Positions 50,410 to 61,972 of a stretch of DNA of 64,000 bases are shown piece by piece (the stretch's first letter is position 1; each line of letters opens with the position of its first letter). The translations under genes were made by a program, and so were the position numbers. Source of the DNA: Megalopta genalis (Eukaryota > Arthropoda > Insecta > Hymenoptera > Halictidae); contig NC_135018.1 of the NCBI RefSeq assembly GCF_051020955.1, positions 9,749,439-9,813,438 on the forward strand. The letters run 5' to 3'. The notes below the pieces were generated by a model, which searched no databases, had not been told where the DNA came from, and saw nothing but the letters and a program-made list of their open reading frames with translations.

Positions 50410-50826
50410 TATAAATGAATTTACAATTGTCCAAGAAAGTAGAAATCGATAGTATATTCTTATATTTCTCAACAAGAGCGTACAGAACATGTTGTTGTAC
50501 GTGTTTTGATTAATTTATCATATGATCTTATAAAAATAGAAGTTGTCGTTGCAATAACAGTGGACTATGAAGGACAAATGTATACGGGGAGTGGTGGTAA
50601 AATCAACAAACGCTGAATAACATTCTAAAATGTTATAATGGAACAAAAATGTAACATTCTGAAATATAAATGAATTCACAATTGTCCAAGAAAGTAGAAA
50701 TCTATAACAAATTGCTGCTTTGATAACAAGAACGTATACAAAATTTTATTGTATCTGTTCGTGTTATTTTAACGGAAATTTTGTGAAAATAAAAGTTACT
50801 GCTAGAATAATAACGATGATGTAATC
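50410..50826 (+). repeat. Two-copy diverged tandem duplication, 255-bp period
   Basis: tataaatgaatt.acaattgt followed by ccaagaaagtagaaatc at 50410 recurs at 50665. Both copies then share acaagA.cgta.a, cgtgtt.t, a ttat.aaaataaaagtt-like block and an ataacagtg / ataacgatg end. Confidence 0.7.
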
Positions 50827-51495
50827 ATTAGATAAACCAAGTTTTGGTCGCATTTTAATCTAGCCGCGTCGCGCCGTTCATCTCTCATTGGCTTCGGTGA
50901 AGCTGTATGATCGACTAGAGGCCAATATTGGTGGACTGGGACGTAATAAACCCTCAGGCTCCGCACAAATCATCTCTCTTGCTCGCCGTTATTGAGGCAA
51001 TATTATATGACGTGCCGTGTCTCTGCGTACGCACCGCATAAAACAGAAGGAAAACATGTTATTGGAAAGTCTTCACCCTTTGCGTTCGGAAGCGTGTGCC
51101 GAGTTTCGATCGGCTTGCAGCAATATCCTATTGTTTAATCACATTTCTGTGTTTTGATCCAACATGCGATTTTGAGTCTACAGAACTATCGTCAACAGAA
51201 TGTTCCGATAGAAGCTTGAATCTGGATTACGGAAAAGCTTCCTTGAAATGTATAAATTAATCGAGCGTTATTTCATACAATATTTCTCTCTGGGCATCGA
51301 TATGCTTTCTTCGCTATAGATTTCACTGTTGGAACTGATAATTAGGGTCGCGAAAGTTTTCGTTTCAAAATACATAGTAGATTCTCCGGGAACGTATTTT
51401 AAACAAGACCGGCAATAGGTAAACTGAATGGGGGGAAGTATAGTAATTTCTCCTGGAAATGTTTGGAGTCGGTATCGAAACACGCAGATCTGAGA
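50827..51495. other. Gene-free stretch
   Basis: Nothing recognised. Confidence 0.5.
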
Positions 51496-51549
51496 ATACT
51501 AAGTCGCGCTAAGACACGATTCTTCGAGCCTTGCGGCTCGTTTTTATAG
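51496..51549. mobile_element. Fragment related to the intron-2 MITE core
   Basis: cttcgagccttgcggctcgtttttatag matches the inner arm of the 2598 element (cgagcc..gtggctc, and the inverse gagccgcaagg). It abuts the dispersed repeat copy B directly. Only a few dozen bases, so the assignment is tentative. Confidence 0.4.
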
Positions 51550-51949
51550 AAACTCGAGGCAGTCGGCAAGAAAAGGCAACGGCCAGCATGCCGGTATACA
51601 TTAATATGTATACATAGTAATGCTAGAATAAAAGCGATGACTTCACTTTTATATTTCTAATTTGTTTGCCACAACTGGAAGGCAATTCGGAGGCCACATA
51701 CCACGATTCGATGGAGATTGGTCACGTACCTTGTAGCTCCGCGGTTTTTCTTACCTGACTCACACCTAAACAGATCATTTTGTATTGTCTTCCGAGAATT
51801 CGCGTCGCGTGCCGCATCACACGCTTGACCGACTCCGTCGACCCTTAGCATCGACGTAACAATAAATTACATAGGCGTGGTACTAGCCCAGGGAAATTCA
51901 CAGCAACTCGAAATTTGGCATTTCTGGGAGAAATTATTGTATATCGCTT
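51550..51949 (-). repeat. Dispersed repeat, copy B (about 400 bp, opposite orientation)
   Basis: Reverse-complement relative of 41921-42349, with the same landmarks in reverse order from ggcagtcggcaag through gtaatgctagaata, ggcaattcggaggcc, taccttgtagctccg and cgtcgcgtgccgcatcac to gcgatatacaat-type flank. It carries a single copy of the unit that is doubled in copy A. No open frame of note. Confidence 0.8.
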
Positions 51950-52277
51950 CGTGACACGCTCTTATTTCGTATTCGTTGTTAAAAACATGACAAAATTATA
52001 ACTATATGAAATATTTCTTCCGGAATTAATCGGTCTTGACAACAAACTACGGTTCGATGTTTCTTCCCTGTCTCTATGTTGAAACTACGAACAAAACTGT
52101 GAAAATGCTTTACATGTTCAACCCAATTAATAATAATTAAACAAGTCGTTTAACGTGCATAATAAGTAATTCAGAGTACTAAGCAGTCAGATTAGATTGC
52201 TAGGTTGAACCTTACATTTCAATTTAATATTGAGAAAGAGATTCAGAAAAAATTGCAACACTTTCGTTACTAATTAA

Positions 52278-52912
52278 CCCTTAATACTCCGCTGACTTCA
52301 CTACAAAGACATCTAACGTTTGTTACATAGTTACGCTGGCTCCGCTGCGAAGACATTTAGAACTAGCATGAATACGGATCAAATAACGTACTAGCTATTT
52401 GTTTTTTTCCCCTATAATCTCTAGTTATGAAGCAAGCACTACATTGTAACGTGGTTCCTAAGTCCTACTTCTTTAATTTTGAAATTAAATTATTTTTTAA
52501 TAATCCTCATGTCGACAAAAATATGGAGAAAGAAAAATGTTATGATGAGAATACAGAGCTAAGTGGAAGTGAAGACGTATTTGATTTTGAAGTATTCAAA
52601 GATAACTTCAATACATTATCAACTGAAAACATTGTAAATGATTGTGATTACTTTAATTATTTCTTATATATACGAATAAAAATTAACCAAATATTCTGGA
52701 TGCTTCCAGTAAAAACATCTAATCCAACGGATAAAGTTTAAGTTTTATGTACATAAAAGTGAAGCGTAGTTATAAAATAAATAAAAAAAAGATTCATAAG
52801 CAGTTGTCTATTTTTGTATAGAGCTACAGTTTCAATTTTCAAGCTCTTTGCCGAAAACAAGTGCCGGAGTTGCTGGGCAACGGTATTGAAAAAATAATCG
52901 TAACGTTAAGGG
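52278..52912. mobile_element. piggyBac-like element with internal ORF (635 bp)
   Basis: Bounded by TTAA at 52274-52277 and 52913-52916. The left end reads CCCTTAATACTCCGCTG, and the right end in reverse complement CCCTTAACGTTACG, sharing CCCTTAA. A subterminal ctccgctg word with gaagacat / aaagacat is repeated twice near the left end. An internal open frame at 52427-52741 is followed by an A-rich sequence with aataaataaa near 52779. A full piggyBac is over 2 kb, so this is either a deleted derivative or an element carrying unrelated sequence. Confidence 0.7.
52427..52741 (+). CDS. Unrecognised 104-codon ORF inside the piggyBac-like element
   Basis: Centrally acidic product (MEKEKCYDENTELSGSEDVF within it) with a hydrophobic aromatic end. 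Its place inside a TTAA element and its acidic middle would suit the poorly conserved N-terminal region of a piggyBac transposase, but I see no catalytic-domain residues and no cysteine-rich tail, so this is a guess. An AATAAA-rich segment lies about 40 nt after the stop. Confidence 0.3.
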   Translation: MKQALHCNVVPKSYFFNFEIKLFFNNPHVDKNMEKEKCYDENTELSGSEDVFDFEVFKDNFNTLSTENIVNDCDYFNYFLYIRIKINQIFWMLPVKTSNPTDKV

Positions 52913-52916
52913 TTAA

Positions 52917-54294
52917 AAAATCAAACAGTAGCATAACTATGGCGTTTCGACAGCGAGTCATCAGAGAAAACAATGGCTTACCCAACATTGTACCCATCAG
53001 CAATCCTCTCGGTTACATAAGCGAACAGAACGATTGAAGTCCGAGGTATGCACCGAAGAAACAGCATCTGAGAGAAAGCATCGAAGCTCCCTTTCCCGTT
53101 TGCCGGCGATAAATCGCGGTCAAATCTTTGAAGGTCACCATCTGGGTGCGACGGCCGCGAGTCAAGGCACATTTATCACCATACACTTTCGATCGATCGA
53201 TCGCCATCGAGTTCTAAATACCTTCGTGCTGCTGTACTGTCCGTACACAGGCGCACGCGGCTTTGTGTATTATAGCAACCGGTAGCTCGCAGTTCCAGTG
53301 AACTTTTGTTCCTCTGGAACTTTGAATAATACCGCTTGCGATCCTGCAAAGTCAAGGTTCGCGGCGTTTTCGAACCTCCAAAGACCCCGATAGTTGCTAA
53401 CTGTCATAGAAACTTCCGATCGTCTCTCAATGATCTCGAAATACCGATTAATTTCATCGATCAGGAATCTCGCGGCAGAAAACGCTTGAGGGATATCTTG
53501 AGGATTTCGAGATCAGCATCGGAGTAGAGGGTCAACAGCTTGGAAAATCAAGCGCCATCGAAAAAGGAACGAGGGAAACTCACTGCGAATAATATGGAGG
53601 CGCTGTTTACGTATCGCTTTACCAAAAGCCGAGAGACTGTTTCCGAAACAGTCTCCTTCTGGATCTCAGCTCTCGGTCGTTTGCACGTTCATTATTAGCA
53701 TAACTTTTCATTCGTAACGAGGAAATATAATTCGTATCTCCGTCATCGAGGAGGCGATTGACAGAGGAAACGATTGAAAAGGAATCGTCGTGTCGAATGT
53801 TTTTTTGGAAATTCGACAATTCGAAGAGGCGGCGAATGTTTTCGATGAAGGTTTCCGAGGAGGATCATGAAGAGCAGGGAGCAGTCGCGGACTCGCAGAT
53901 GATGCTGCGATTCGCGGAGTCCTCGGGACTCGACTGACAGGTTTCGCAGTCGAGACGGCGAGTGCGAAAGGGATGTCGGTTTGTCGGTGGGGAGCGATTC
54001 CACCCCCGCGATAGGGGAGCGAGATGGAGGGGTGCAGGGGGTGGTGCGCGCCGCCGCCTTGATGCGTACCCTCCGCGATCCTGGCTGCCGGATACAGGGA
54101 AGCCTGAATGCAAAGGGAACGGAGCAGATCCTGCAGAAACTAGCGAAAGTACCGCGGGAGCGTGAGGTAAAAAGGAAGCGGCTCTGCCTTCTGTCTTTAT
54201 CCCGAAGTCCCAGAAAATAAGTAAGTGGAAATCGCTGTAGGTTCTCGGTCGACAAACACGGATGCATTGCCGGGAAACATGAACGATACCCGGA
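52917..54294. other. Gene-free region, twelfth part, with GC-rich patch
   Basis: 53880-54240 is GC- and CpG-rich, giving overlapping open frames on both strands (up to 174 codons, minus strand 53743-54267) without recognisable domains. Confidence 0.45.
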
Positions 54295-54440
54295 ATCTCT
54301 TTCTCTCTCTCCCTCCCTTTCTCTCTCTCTCTCTTTCTCACTCCCTCTCTCTCACTCTCTCTTTCTCTCACTCTCTCTCACACACACGCACTCTCTCTCT
54401 CTCTCTCTCTCTCTCACTCACTCACTCACTCACTCACTCT
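54295..54440 (+). repeat. Pyrimidine tract, (CT)n and (CTCA)n
   Basis: About 145 nt almost wholly pyrimidine on the + strand, made of CT and CTTT units with A only at intervals, ending in six CTCA tetramers (about 54416-54439). Confidence 0.95.
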
Positions 54441-56628
54441 GGCAGCAACGAATCGAACGCCGCTGTCGCGTTAAATCGTGTATCCGAGACACGGAATCTC
54501 GATTCGGTATGTCATAAAATATCGCTGATAAGGGTCACCGGCTGAAATTATCCCATTCTTGATTGATTACAGTTTCTATCGCTTTATTCAGACTGTGGTC
54601 GGTTTTGCTTGCGTGAGATATCTGTTGATTTCGGGAGGAATGGTATGCAATTTTTTGGAAAGAATATTTAAAACAAATGGCAGTGCGACTTATAGACGAG
54701 ATGCTGTTATTGTAGAAGAGTAACGTACAATCCATAGGGTTGCTTTTCATGAGGTTTGATTTCTATTCGTATATGATGAAGATCTTGATAAAATAAACAA
54801 ATTACTTCTCGATTTCGTTTCATGTTTGTACGAGCATTAATAGTCCACTAATGATCATGGGAATCCCTCCTGAATTGGACAGTTATCGTGAATGGAGAAT
54901 GAGCTAACAAATGCACAGAAGAAGCACATGACGGATTTAGCACTCGTTCGTCTTAATCGTTTATATATTTACAACGTACGTAACTTTCCGATCCACGAGA
55001 AAATTGTTAGAATCATGTGAAATATCGTCGAAACGAGAACCCGTTACTGCGTCCTAATTTTTACAAAATTCTCATAAAGCTGGAGATTCCGATGAAAATC
55101 CACGCGCGGTCCAATCATTACTCAGAGATATCAGTACACTATCCTGAAAGCGAAGGGTCCTAAAATTGAATTAAAGTAGAATTTTCACTCCCGTATAAAC
55201 AGTCCCATTCAAACTGAAATTTCAAAGATTTCCGGAACGTTGAAATTGCAGAAAAATCCTCATCCCACCTGTCACGAAATGCTGAACCCTTGCATTAAAA
55301 GTGCCATCCGGAAATTTGGAAAAATTCCAAGAATTAATCGCGCGAGAACCGTGAAAACATATTAATAGAATGCTATGCGCAATTCAGTTTCCGTCTCACA
55401 ATAACCATCGGCAAGCACGCCCGTATGCCACTGGTCCAGGACTACGAAGAAAATGGCCGGAGGGTGTTTAGAATGCAAGAAGGGCTGCTTGGCACGACTT
55501 TCGGGGCTCCAGGGTCCGAGGGGAGAGATTTTCGAATCCTAATATCCAGAATTTACGATAGCAGCCGGGTACGGGACGAGAATTCGCCTGGTCTTGGGGA
55601 GAGAAAAGTCGGCTTGGAAGAAGCGGGTTCGGACGGGATAATTAATTTTATCGGCATCGAAAGAAGAATCGCAGTTTCGTTGAGGATTTAGCGCTTGAGG
55701 GGTGGCTCGACGAAGAGGACAGAGGAAGAGGAAGGAGAGGATTCCCTATCTGTTCCGCGCAAGCAACCCTTCTCCCTTGTCCACCGGTATCCCCATTAGC
55801 AAGCACCGCGACGAAAAGGGAGAAATTAAAGTGAAAATAAAGCTGAAGGCAAATAAAAAGGAAAGAAGTATCCCTCGGCCGGTCGCTGTGTTGCAGAGTT
55901 GCAGTGTTGCAGCTTTGGGTTAGGTTGGTGCGAGACGACGAGGCGGCCAGGCGGCAGCTGCATACACGAGACTGTGGAACAGTTTCATTTACCTACCCGT
56001 AATTTCATACCCGCTCTTCCTCGCGTCCACCCGTCCCTTAACATCCCTTCACCTTTGCGGTTCCTCTCTGTCCCTCCGAGCAAAGGGGCCACTAACACGT
56101 TTCTCCGTCTCCTTCTCCTTTATCTCTATGTTTTTCTATTTTCCCTCCGCAATGCACACGAGCGTGCTCCCTGGATCAGCGAGTGTACGAATGCGCGGGT
56201 GTGTGTGCGTGTGACTTTTCTGCCTCCGCGACCCTTGCCGCACTCGGTCCATCAAACGTCCGTTTTATTGTACCTCTCGACGGACGAAAGTGAAATTCGC
56301 TTGGCGAGAAGGGCGTTGGCCCTCGGCCGGTCCCTCATAATTCGATTCCGCGGAGCGCACGCCGTCGATGCACACGGGCTTTCGCGATTTCGACTAAATT
56401 TAGTTAGACGGGCCGGGCCGGACCGTGCGCGTCCGGCTGCGAATAAAGTATGGCTGCGGACATGCTGGCGGCTAAGCTCCGTCGCATCCTGACAACCTCG
56501 TCGTCGGTTTTTACTCGCGGGGAGAACGAAGCGGACAATTGGATTGGACGAGTCTCCAAAATTCTATATTATTCTTAATGCAATTTTCAATGCATTCGTT
56601 AGAATTCGAGAATCTCACATTTTTTAGA
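54441..56628. other. Gene-free region, thirteenth part, with GC-rich patch
   Basis: 55890-56520 is GC/CpG-rich, with a purine-rich stretch just before it. The 197-codon frame at 55899-56492 runs through pyrimidine-rich and CpG-rich DNA and has no recognisable domain; the 88-codon frame at 55425-55691 is likewise unrecognised. Confidence 0.45.
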
Positions 56629-57013
56629 TATCGTGGCCCAGCCCTTTTGTGCGATCGAGAATCTTTAGAATTATTTGTTCTTGGGTGTTCCTAAGAGGTG
56701 GCCTACGTTTTCGAGTAATAGCTATACCTATTTTTAGAGACTGAGGAATATGAGATTCCTAGAATGTCTTTGGAATTCTGGTCCTCTCTGTTCTCTAAGC
56801 TTTCTTGAATATACTTGAATATCGTGGTCCAGCCCTTTTGTACGATCGAGAATCTTTAGAATTATTTGTTCTTGGATGTTCCTAAGAGGTAGCCTACGTC
56901 CTCGAGTAATAGCTATACTTATTTTTAGAGACTGAGGAATATGGATGAGATTCCTAGAATGTCTTTGGAATTCTGGTCCTTTCTGTTCTCTAAGCTTTCT
57001 TGAATATCCTTGG
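56629..57013 (+). repeat. 191-bp tandem duplication, two copies
   Basis: tatcgtggcccagccctttt at 56629 recurs with few changes at 56820. Both run through gatcgagaatctttagaat, gttcctaagaggt, gagtaatagctatac, agactgaggaatatg and gtctttggaattctggtcct to taagctttcttgaata. Copy 2 has a 6-nt gatgag-type insertion near 56944. High identity suggests a recent event. Confidence 0.9.
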
Positions 57014-57522
57014 ATATTTTATATTCAGAAGCTATTTTAAGACAACTTTAGGCCTTTTGCATCGTCAAGAGATCTTCGGTGAAAGTCTCACTTCCAAACG
57101 ACCTTGGATCGATCTTCAGTAGCCTTGAAAGACAATCTGGATGTTAGATCTCTTTGGTTACTCAATAATTCGTTGACTCTTGAAGATAGCTCATGGATGT
57201 ATGATAATTGATTCGAAATTAATACCTGAGAAAATGTGAATACCGCTTAATCGATGCTCGCTTAACCTGAAGTATCAAGTGCATCTTCTACAATATTCAT
57301 AGTATATGATACGGTAGAGCCTTGGTCATTCGAACTGATTGTAAGAATATGAACGTTCGGATAACAGAACGATTACTTGGAAACCTAGATGTGCTAGATG
57401 AAATGCATATAGATCTTGACACTAAATTGTAATGTTGCACATATTGTATTATATAGGTCGTCTTGGATCGAGCGTGCTATATGTACGTGAAACATGCTTG
57501 GAAAATAGCGAATTCAGATATA
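57014..57522. other. Gene-free stretch
   Basis: Nothing recognised. Confidence 0.5.
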
Positions 57523-57879
57523 CAGGGTGTCTCAAAATTATTATACAAGCGGGAAATGAGGGGTTCTTGAGGACATTTGAAGTAACTTTTTCGTTCGCGA
57601 AAATGCAATGCACGGCTTCGTTTACGAGTTATTAACGAAAAACAGTGACCAATGAGAAGCGAGATTAGCTGGCGCGAAGCGGCTGAGCGGAACTGGGCTT
57701 TGACCGCTTATTGACTTAGCCGCTTCGCGCCACCTGTTTTTGCTTCTCATTGGTTACTGTTTCTCGTTAATAACTCGTAAACAAAGCCGCGGATTGCATT
57801 TTCGCTAAGGAAAAAGTCACTTCAAATGACCTCAGGAATCCCTCATTTCCCGCTTGTACAATAATTTTTGAACATCCTG
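57523..57879. mobile_element. Fold-back / MITE-type DNA element, copy 3 (357 bp)
   Basis: Begins CAGGGTGTCTCAAAATTATT and ends gaacatcctg, with TA on both sides. The arms share gcgggaaatgagg / ctcatttcccgc, atttgaagtaactttttc / aaaaagtcacttcaaatg and gttattaacgaaaaacagtg / cactg-type inverse blocks. The loop carries gcggctgagcggaactgggc, related to the loop of copy 1 in inverse orientation. Confidence 0.85.
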
Positions 57880-59639
57880 TACAATTGTACTGCGCCGAAT
57901 TAGTTCGTTCCGATTCAGTACGGAGGCATATTCGACATCAGCTCAAATCTTGCATCGGTAGCACTCGTTCTACCGACATGCATTATTTTAAGCAGATTAA
58001 TGATGTTGTGTACGTTTACGTAGAGAGAATATAATCAAATTCTAGAACGTTGCACCAAGTTCCGAAATAAAATGAAAAGGGCACACTTTGGACCGCAAGA
58101 TGCATTGAAATTTGCAGCGATAAAAGCACCGTTTCCGGTGCATCGAGCGCAGCGTTTACTAGGCAGTAACGCTGCAGCAAGGTGGTTTCGCGAGGATGTA
58201 ACTGGAGGACGTAACGTTTGAGTCTTAAAGCTTTTTGTCTATAATGCAGATAGGCCGTTCTAGTCGCCGCCTAGACAGCATCGCACCCTTTAAATAAGTA
58301 AATGTTCGAAGGCAGCCGTTGTATCGTCGTCCGTGTTAAACCGAGTTTCGTCGGCAACTCTCTTTTTCCAGTCTGTGATTTAAATATTCAGCCTGATGAA
58401 TAATGCACGGCAGACCAGGTAAAACTCTATGAACGGATTCAGACGGTTTACTCTAAGTTGTAGGCGCGGAAGTGCGAACGAATTATTCAGAATATCATTC
58501 CAGCTTGCATACCGTGGCGCCACTGTATAATTAACGGCGCGCCGCACCTGGTACGATAAACGATCGGTGATCTTCCGCTTAATTATAATCGTTCCGAATA
58601 ACACGTCACTGTCCTCTGCGGCTATACTTATCCAATCGCAATGGCCGACAGCAGTATTATACATATATGTATTGGCCGGTTCGAGGTAATTGCAGCGATG
58701 CAACTATTTCTAGAAGACTCCGATGAATCTAGGTCAGAATAAGTGATTCCGAAAAGCAGCTATTTCCCTTTCGACAAGTCAGATAGATGTGATACTCCTT
58801 TCGGGGCGAACCTGCCACCTATCCTAAGGAAGTCGCGCACGGTGTCTAATAAAAAGGTAACTCGACTGCGAGAGTTTGTGTATCTAGGCTCGCAACGTCG
58901 CGATAAATTCCATTAGCAGAATTTATCGAGCCCCCACATTACCCGGGAAGACCTAAAACAGTGCGAGCAGCGTCTCTCAACCTACTGAATAATTCCCAAT
59001 TGGCCATTCCGATAGCATCTCCTCCAATTTAACCGGAAAGCGCAATAGCAAACAATCGCATCTATTTGCATTCCAGTTTGAAACTCGTCGATCATTTCCA
59101 TCATCGCGTGCAGTGAAACATTATTTTCGAGATTATTGTCCAAACGCTGGACACGGGCGTATAATTTATTTGTTTACTTAAGCCGTCCTTATTCGATAAA
59201 AAAGCACCGAGACGAAATTATAGTATCTTAACAATGTTTAATCTGTCAGTCATTTTAATCATGAGACGAAGTTTTTAACATTCCTACGAACGCTTGTACC
59301 TGTAAAGTTTTAGAAAGGCTAGCTCGCTTCTCACCTGTTGCGAGAACCGAGAAAAAAATCGTTGAAAAAGAATGATCACAGGATCGTGCAAGTAGACGAT
59401 AGAAGCTTTCAAACGAGCCTGGCTGCGTTACTCTATGATTATTTCTCGCGAAGTTACAACAACAAGAATATCGAAAAATCTAGTCCTCCAATTTCGAGCA
59501 ATTCGAATCGGCACCATCTTTATCGCGGAATATTTCCGCAGGAAATCTGCGGCAAATTCTTAAGCACGACTAATTAAAATTACACGACTGCAGAACTAAT
59601 CGCAGATTCACTTGCCGAGGACAGGCTGAAAATATTCAA

Positions 59640-60560
59640 TGGATTCGACTAGTTGGAGCCAGATAGCAGTTCCGCAGAGGGGTTCGCAGGTGGAAGAAGC
59701 TTTGGCAGCCGATCCCGCGTTCGGCGTCGCAGCGATCGTTGACCTTTGAGAAGTTGATTGGATCGAGGGTTCTCTTTAACGGGGATCCGGCAGAGAGACT
59801 GGCTAAACGGCATAACGTGTCGCCCTTTAAGGGCGCTTCCACAGGAATGCGACGCGACGCGACGCCGCGCTGACGACGTGACACGCATCGACGAAACGCG
59901 ATTCGCGCGTCGCATGCTAATGCGGCCCCCGGCTGAAAATCTGAAACGTCAACTGGAGCAACGTTGCAACGGTAACACGGTCTGGGGGACGCCTACCGGG
60001 ATTTCGTGGAGATTCAATTCGGTCCGCAGCAGCGACGTTCGCCGCGTTCGTGACGATTTGCGCCGAACGAGGCCGAGCGCGGGGGTGCGCGGGGCTGGTT
60101 CAATTTGAACGTGCATTCTCTGCCGGACCACGTCGCGCCGCGTCGCCTCTCTTTCGAAACCGCCATAGAAGCCCGGCACAAGAAACGAGGCCGGTGTCGC
60201 TGCCAGCAAAAATTCGCTGTTTTTCCAACAATTTTCAACGGAGCTAATCCAATCCTGGCAAATCAATCCTGGCAGATCGATATTCTTCGAGGCGTGTGAG
60301 AACACACTCTGCCGTCTGCGAGAACAAGTTTCGAATTCGGAAAGTTCCGTGAAGCATGCTCGCCGCGCCGCGCCGATCCTAATGCGGCGGGTAAACAATT
60401 TCGACTGGACGCGCGGGAAGATTGTCCTAATATTTACAGAGCGAGCTTTCGGAATCCAGTTTTCGAAGGACCTCGATTGCATTTCGCGTTTTCCGATTTA
60501 TCCGCCAGTTTTCTCGACGTTCCAGAGGCGACCCGCCGAAAATTAAGCGTGCCGGGCCGC
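59640..60560. promoter_or_regulatory. CpG-rich island, candidate regulatory region
   Basis: GC- and CpG-dense relative to its surroundings. Promoter, enhancer and unseen 5' exon are all possible; nothing in the sequence decides between them. Confidence 0.2.
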
Positions 60561-61197
60561 AGCGCAGACTCAGCCAGGAAAAACCGATACTCGATATCCC
60601 TAAATCAGCCCAATAAATCTTCAAATTGGACATCGACCGACAACAAAAGCTTTCGTGTTCTGTAACGCGGAGCCGCTTTTCGAACAGAAAGAAGAGAAAG
60701 AGGAGAAAGAGGAGAGATGGAATGGGAAAGGATGAGAGAAAGGTTAAAAGGAAGGAATGGTTGTTACACGGCGTGGCGCACACATGTAGCTGCAAGTTAT
60801 GCCCTTAGGTCTTTCAATATCGGCTGAAATAGCTGGTCAGGCTTGGGTGACAGAGAAAAGAGCGGAGGGAGACGAGAATAGACCGATTTCAGGCGGAAAA
60901 AGAGGACTAGAGAGGGAGAGAGTGTATGTGTATATGCGCGCGAGCGAGGAGAGGAGAGAAAGGGGAGTTACAGGGGGCGAGTAACCGTACGACATCTCGG
61001 TAGTCGTCTCGCGTTCGCTTATAGCAGACTAATCGTTGAAATACGTGCAAATATTTATTTTCCAGCTGTCACGAACAAGCCACTCTGCACGGTTTCCTAC
61101 GCGGTACCGAAGGCGAGGCGGACAGGTAGCTACTACCTAGAAGAGCTTCCGAGAAATACGGCTGTTGGATGAATTCGAGTCGGTGCACGAGCACGCG

Positions 61198-61252
61198 CTC
61201 CTCTTTCTCTCTCTTCCTCTCTCTCTCTCTCTCTTTTTCTCCCTCTGCTCTC
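61198..61252 (+). repeat. Pyrimidine-rich (CT)n tract
   Basis: CT dinucleotides with short T and C runs for about 55 nt. Confidence 0.9.
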
Positions 61253-61952
61253 CGAAACTTTTTATTTATGTTTTCTTGCTCAGTTGCACCGGCTCGCGAA
61301 AGCAAATCAAAATGTTTCTTCAAGCCGGCTGCACTTTCTTCGGCCTCCCTCGCAGACCTGCCCACGCAACCCGAGAGACGACTCGGACACCCTGAGAGAT
61401 TCGTTAATGATCTCGGAGGGTGTTGAATTTCAAGAATTTGGACGCCTTTCCCGCGCTGACGCTATCGAGGGTGGAGTATCTAGATTTTTGGGGTGCGCAC
61501 TGGAAATAATTGAGATTGATGAAGATCGTTAGCAGCTACGATGTCTGGATTTTCTTTGCAGATTTGATTTAGGTCAATTTGTTTGCTGTGATTGGTAACT
61601 TGAAACGATCACCAACAGTTTGAAATTCATTGGCTCAATTTCTATGGTTCTTCTGCACTGTTCATTTGACTCTAGCAGATTGATCATACGTGGATCGTAG
61701 TATGTGTAATTCTTCGATATTTTTGAAAATGTATTATTCTCATAATATCATTGCTCCAACGAAATTTCTCTACAATTTGCACGATCTACGCTATGCGATT
61801 TTGCTAACAATGATTAAATCACTTTTAATTTGTGAAATTTTTCGAGGCTGATTGCAAGGACAGTCGATGGGTTAATTACAATTTTTCTAAAAACTGATCT
61901 CGAAATGATTCTGAAAAACTAGACATTTCAGAATTGAATGTAAATTGTGCTC

Positions 61953-61972
61953 TATATATATATATATATATA
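61953..61972. repeat. (TA)10 microsatellite
   Basis: Ten uninterrupted TA dinucleotides. Confidence 0.95.

Noticed and set aside
52010..52125. Stretch resembling a unit of the 47-kb array
   Set aside because: Similarity is limited to a short tgtctctatgttgaaac and ttcaaccc context; too weak to annotate separately.
53743..54371. 174- and 168-codon minus-strand frames
   Set aside because: They overlap each other in different frames across a GC-rich patch and the CT tract; the Arg/Glu-rich ends are the tract itself.
55899..56492. 197-codon + strand frame
   Set aside because: The longest non-repeat frame in the gene-free part, but it crosses CpG- and pyrimidine-rich DNA and has no recognisable domain or convincing start; GC-rich DNA has few stops.
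56450..56578. Short frame from an ATG (MAADMLAAKLRR...) at the end of the 56-kb CpG-rich patch
   Set aside because: Reads about 43 codons to a stop with no good donor site; no family recognised.
59949..60482. 177-codon minus-strand frame
   Set aside because: CpG-rich region with open frames on both strands; no domain recognised.
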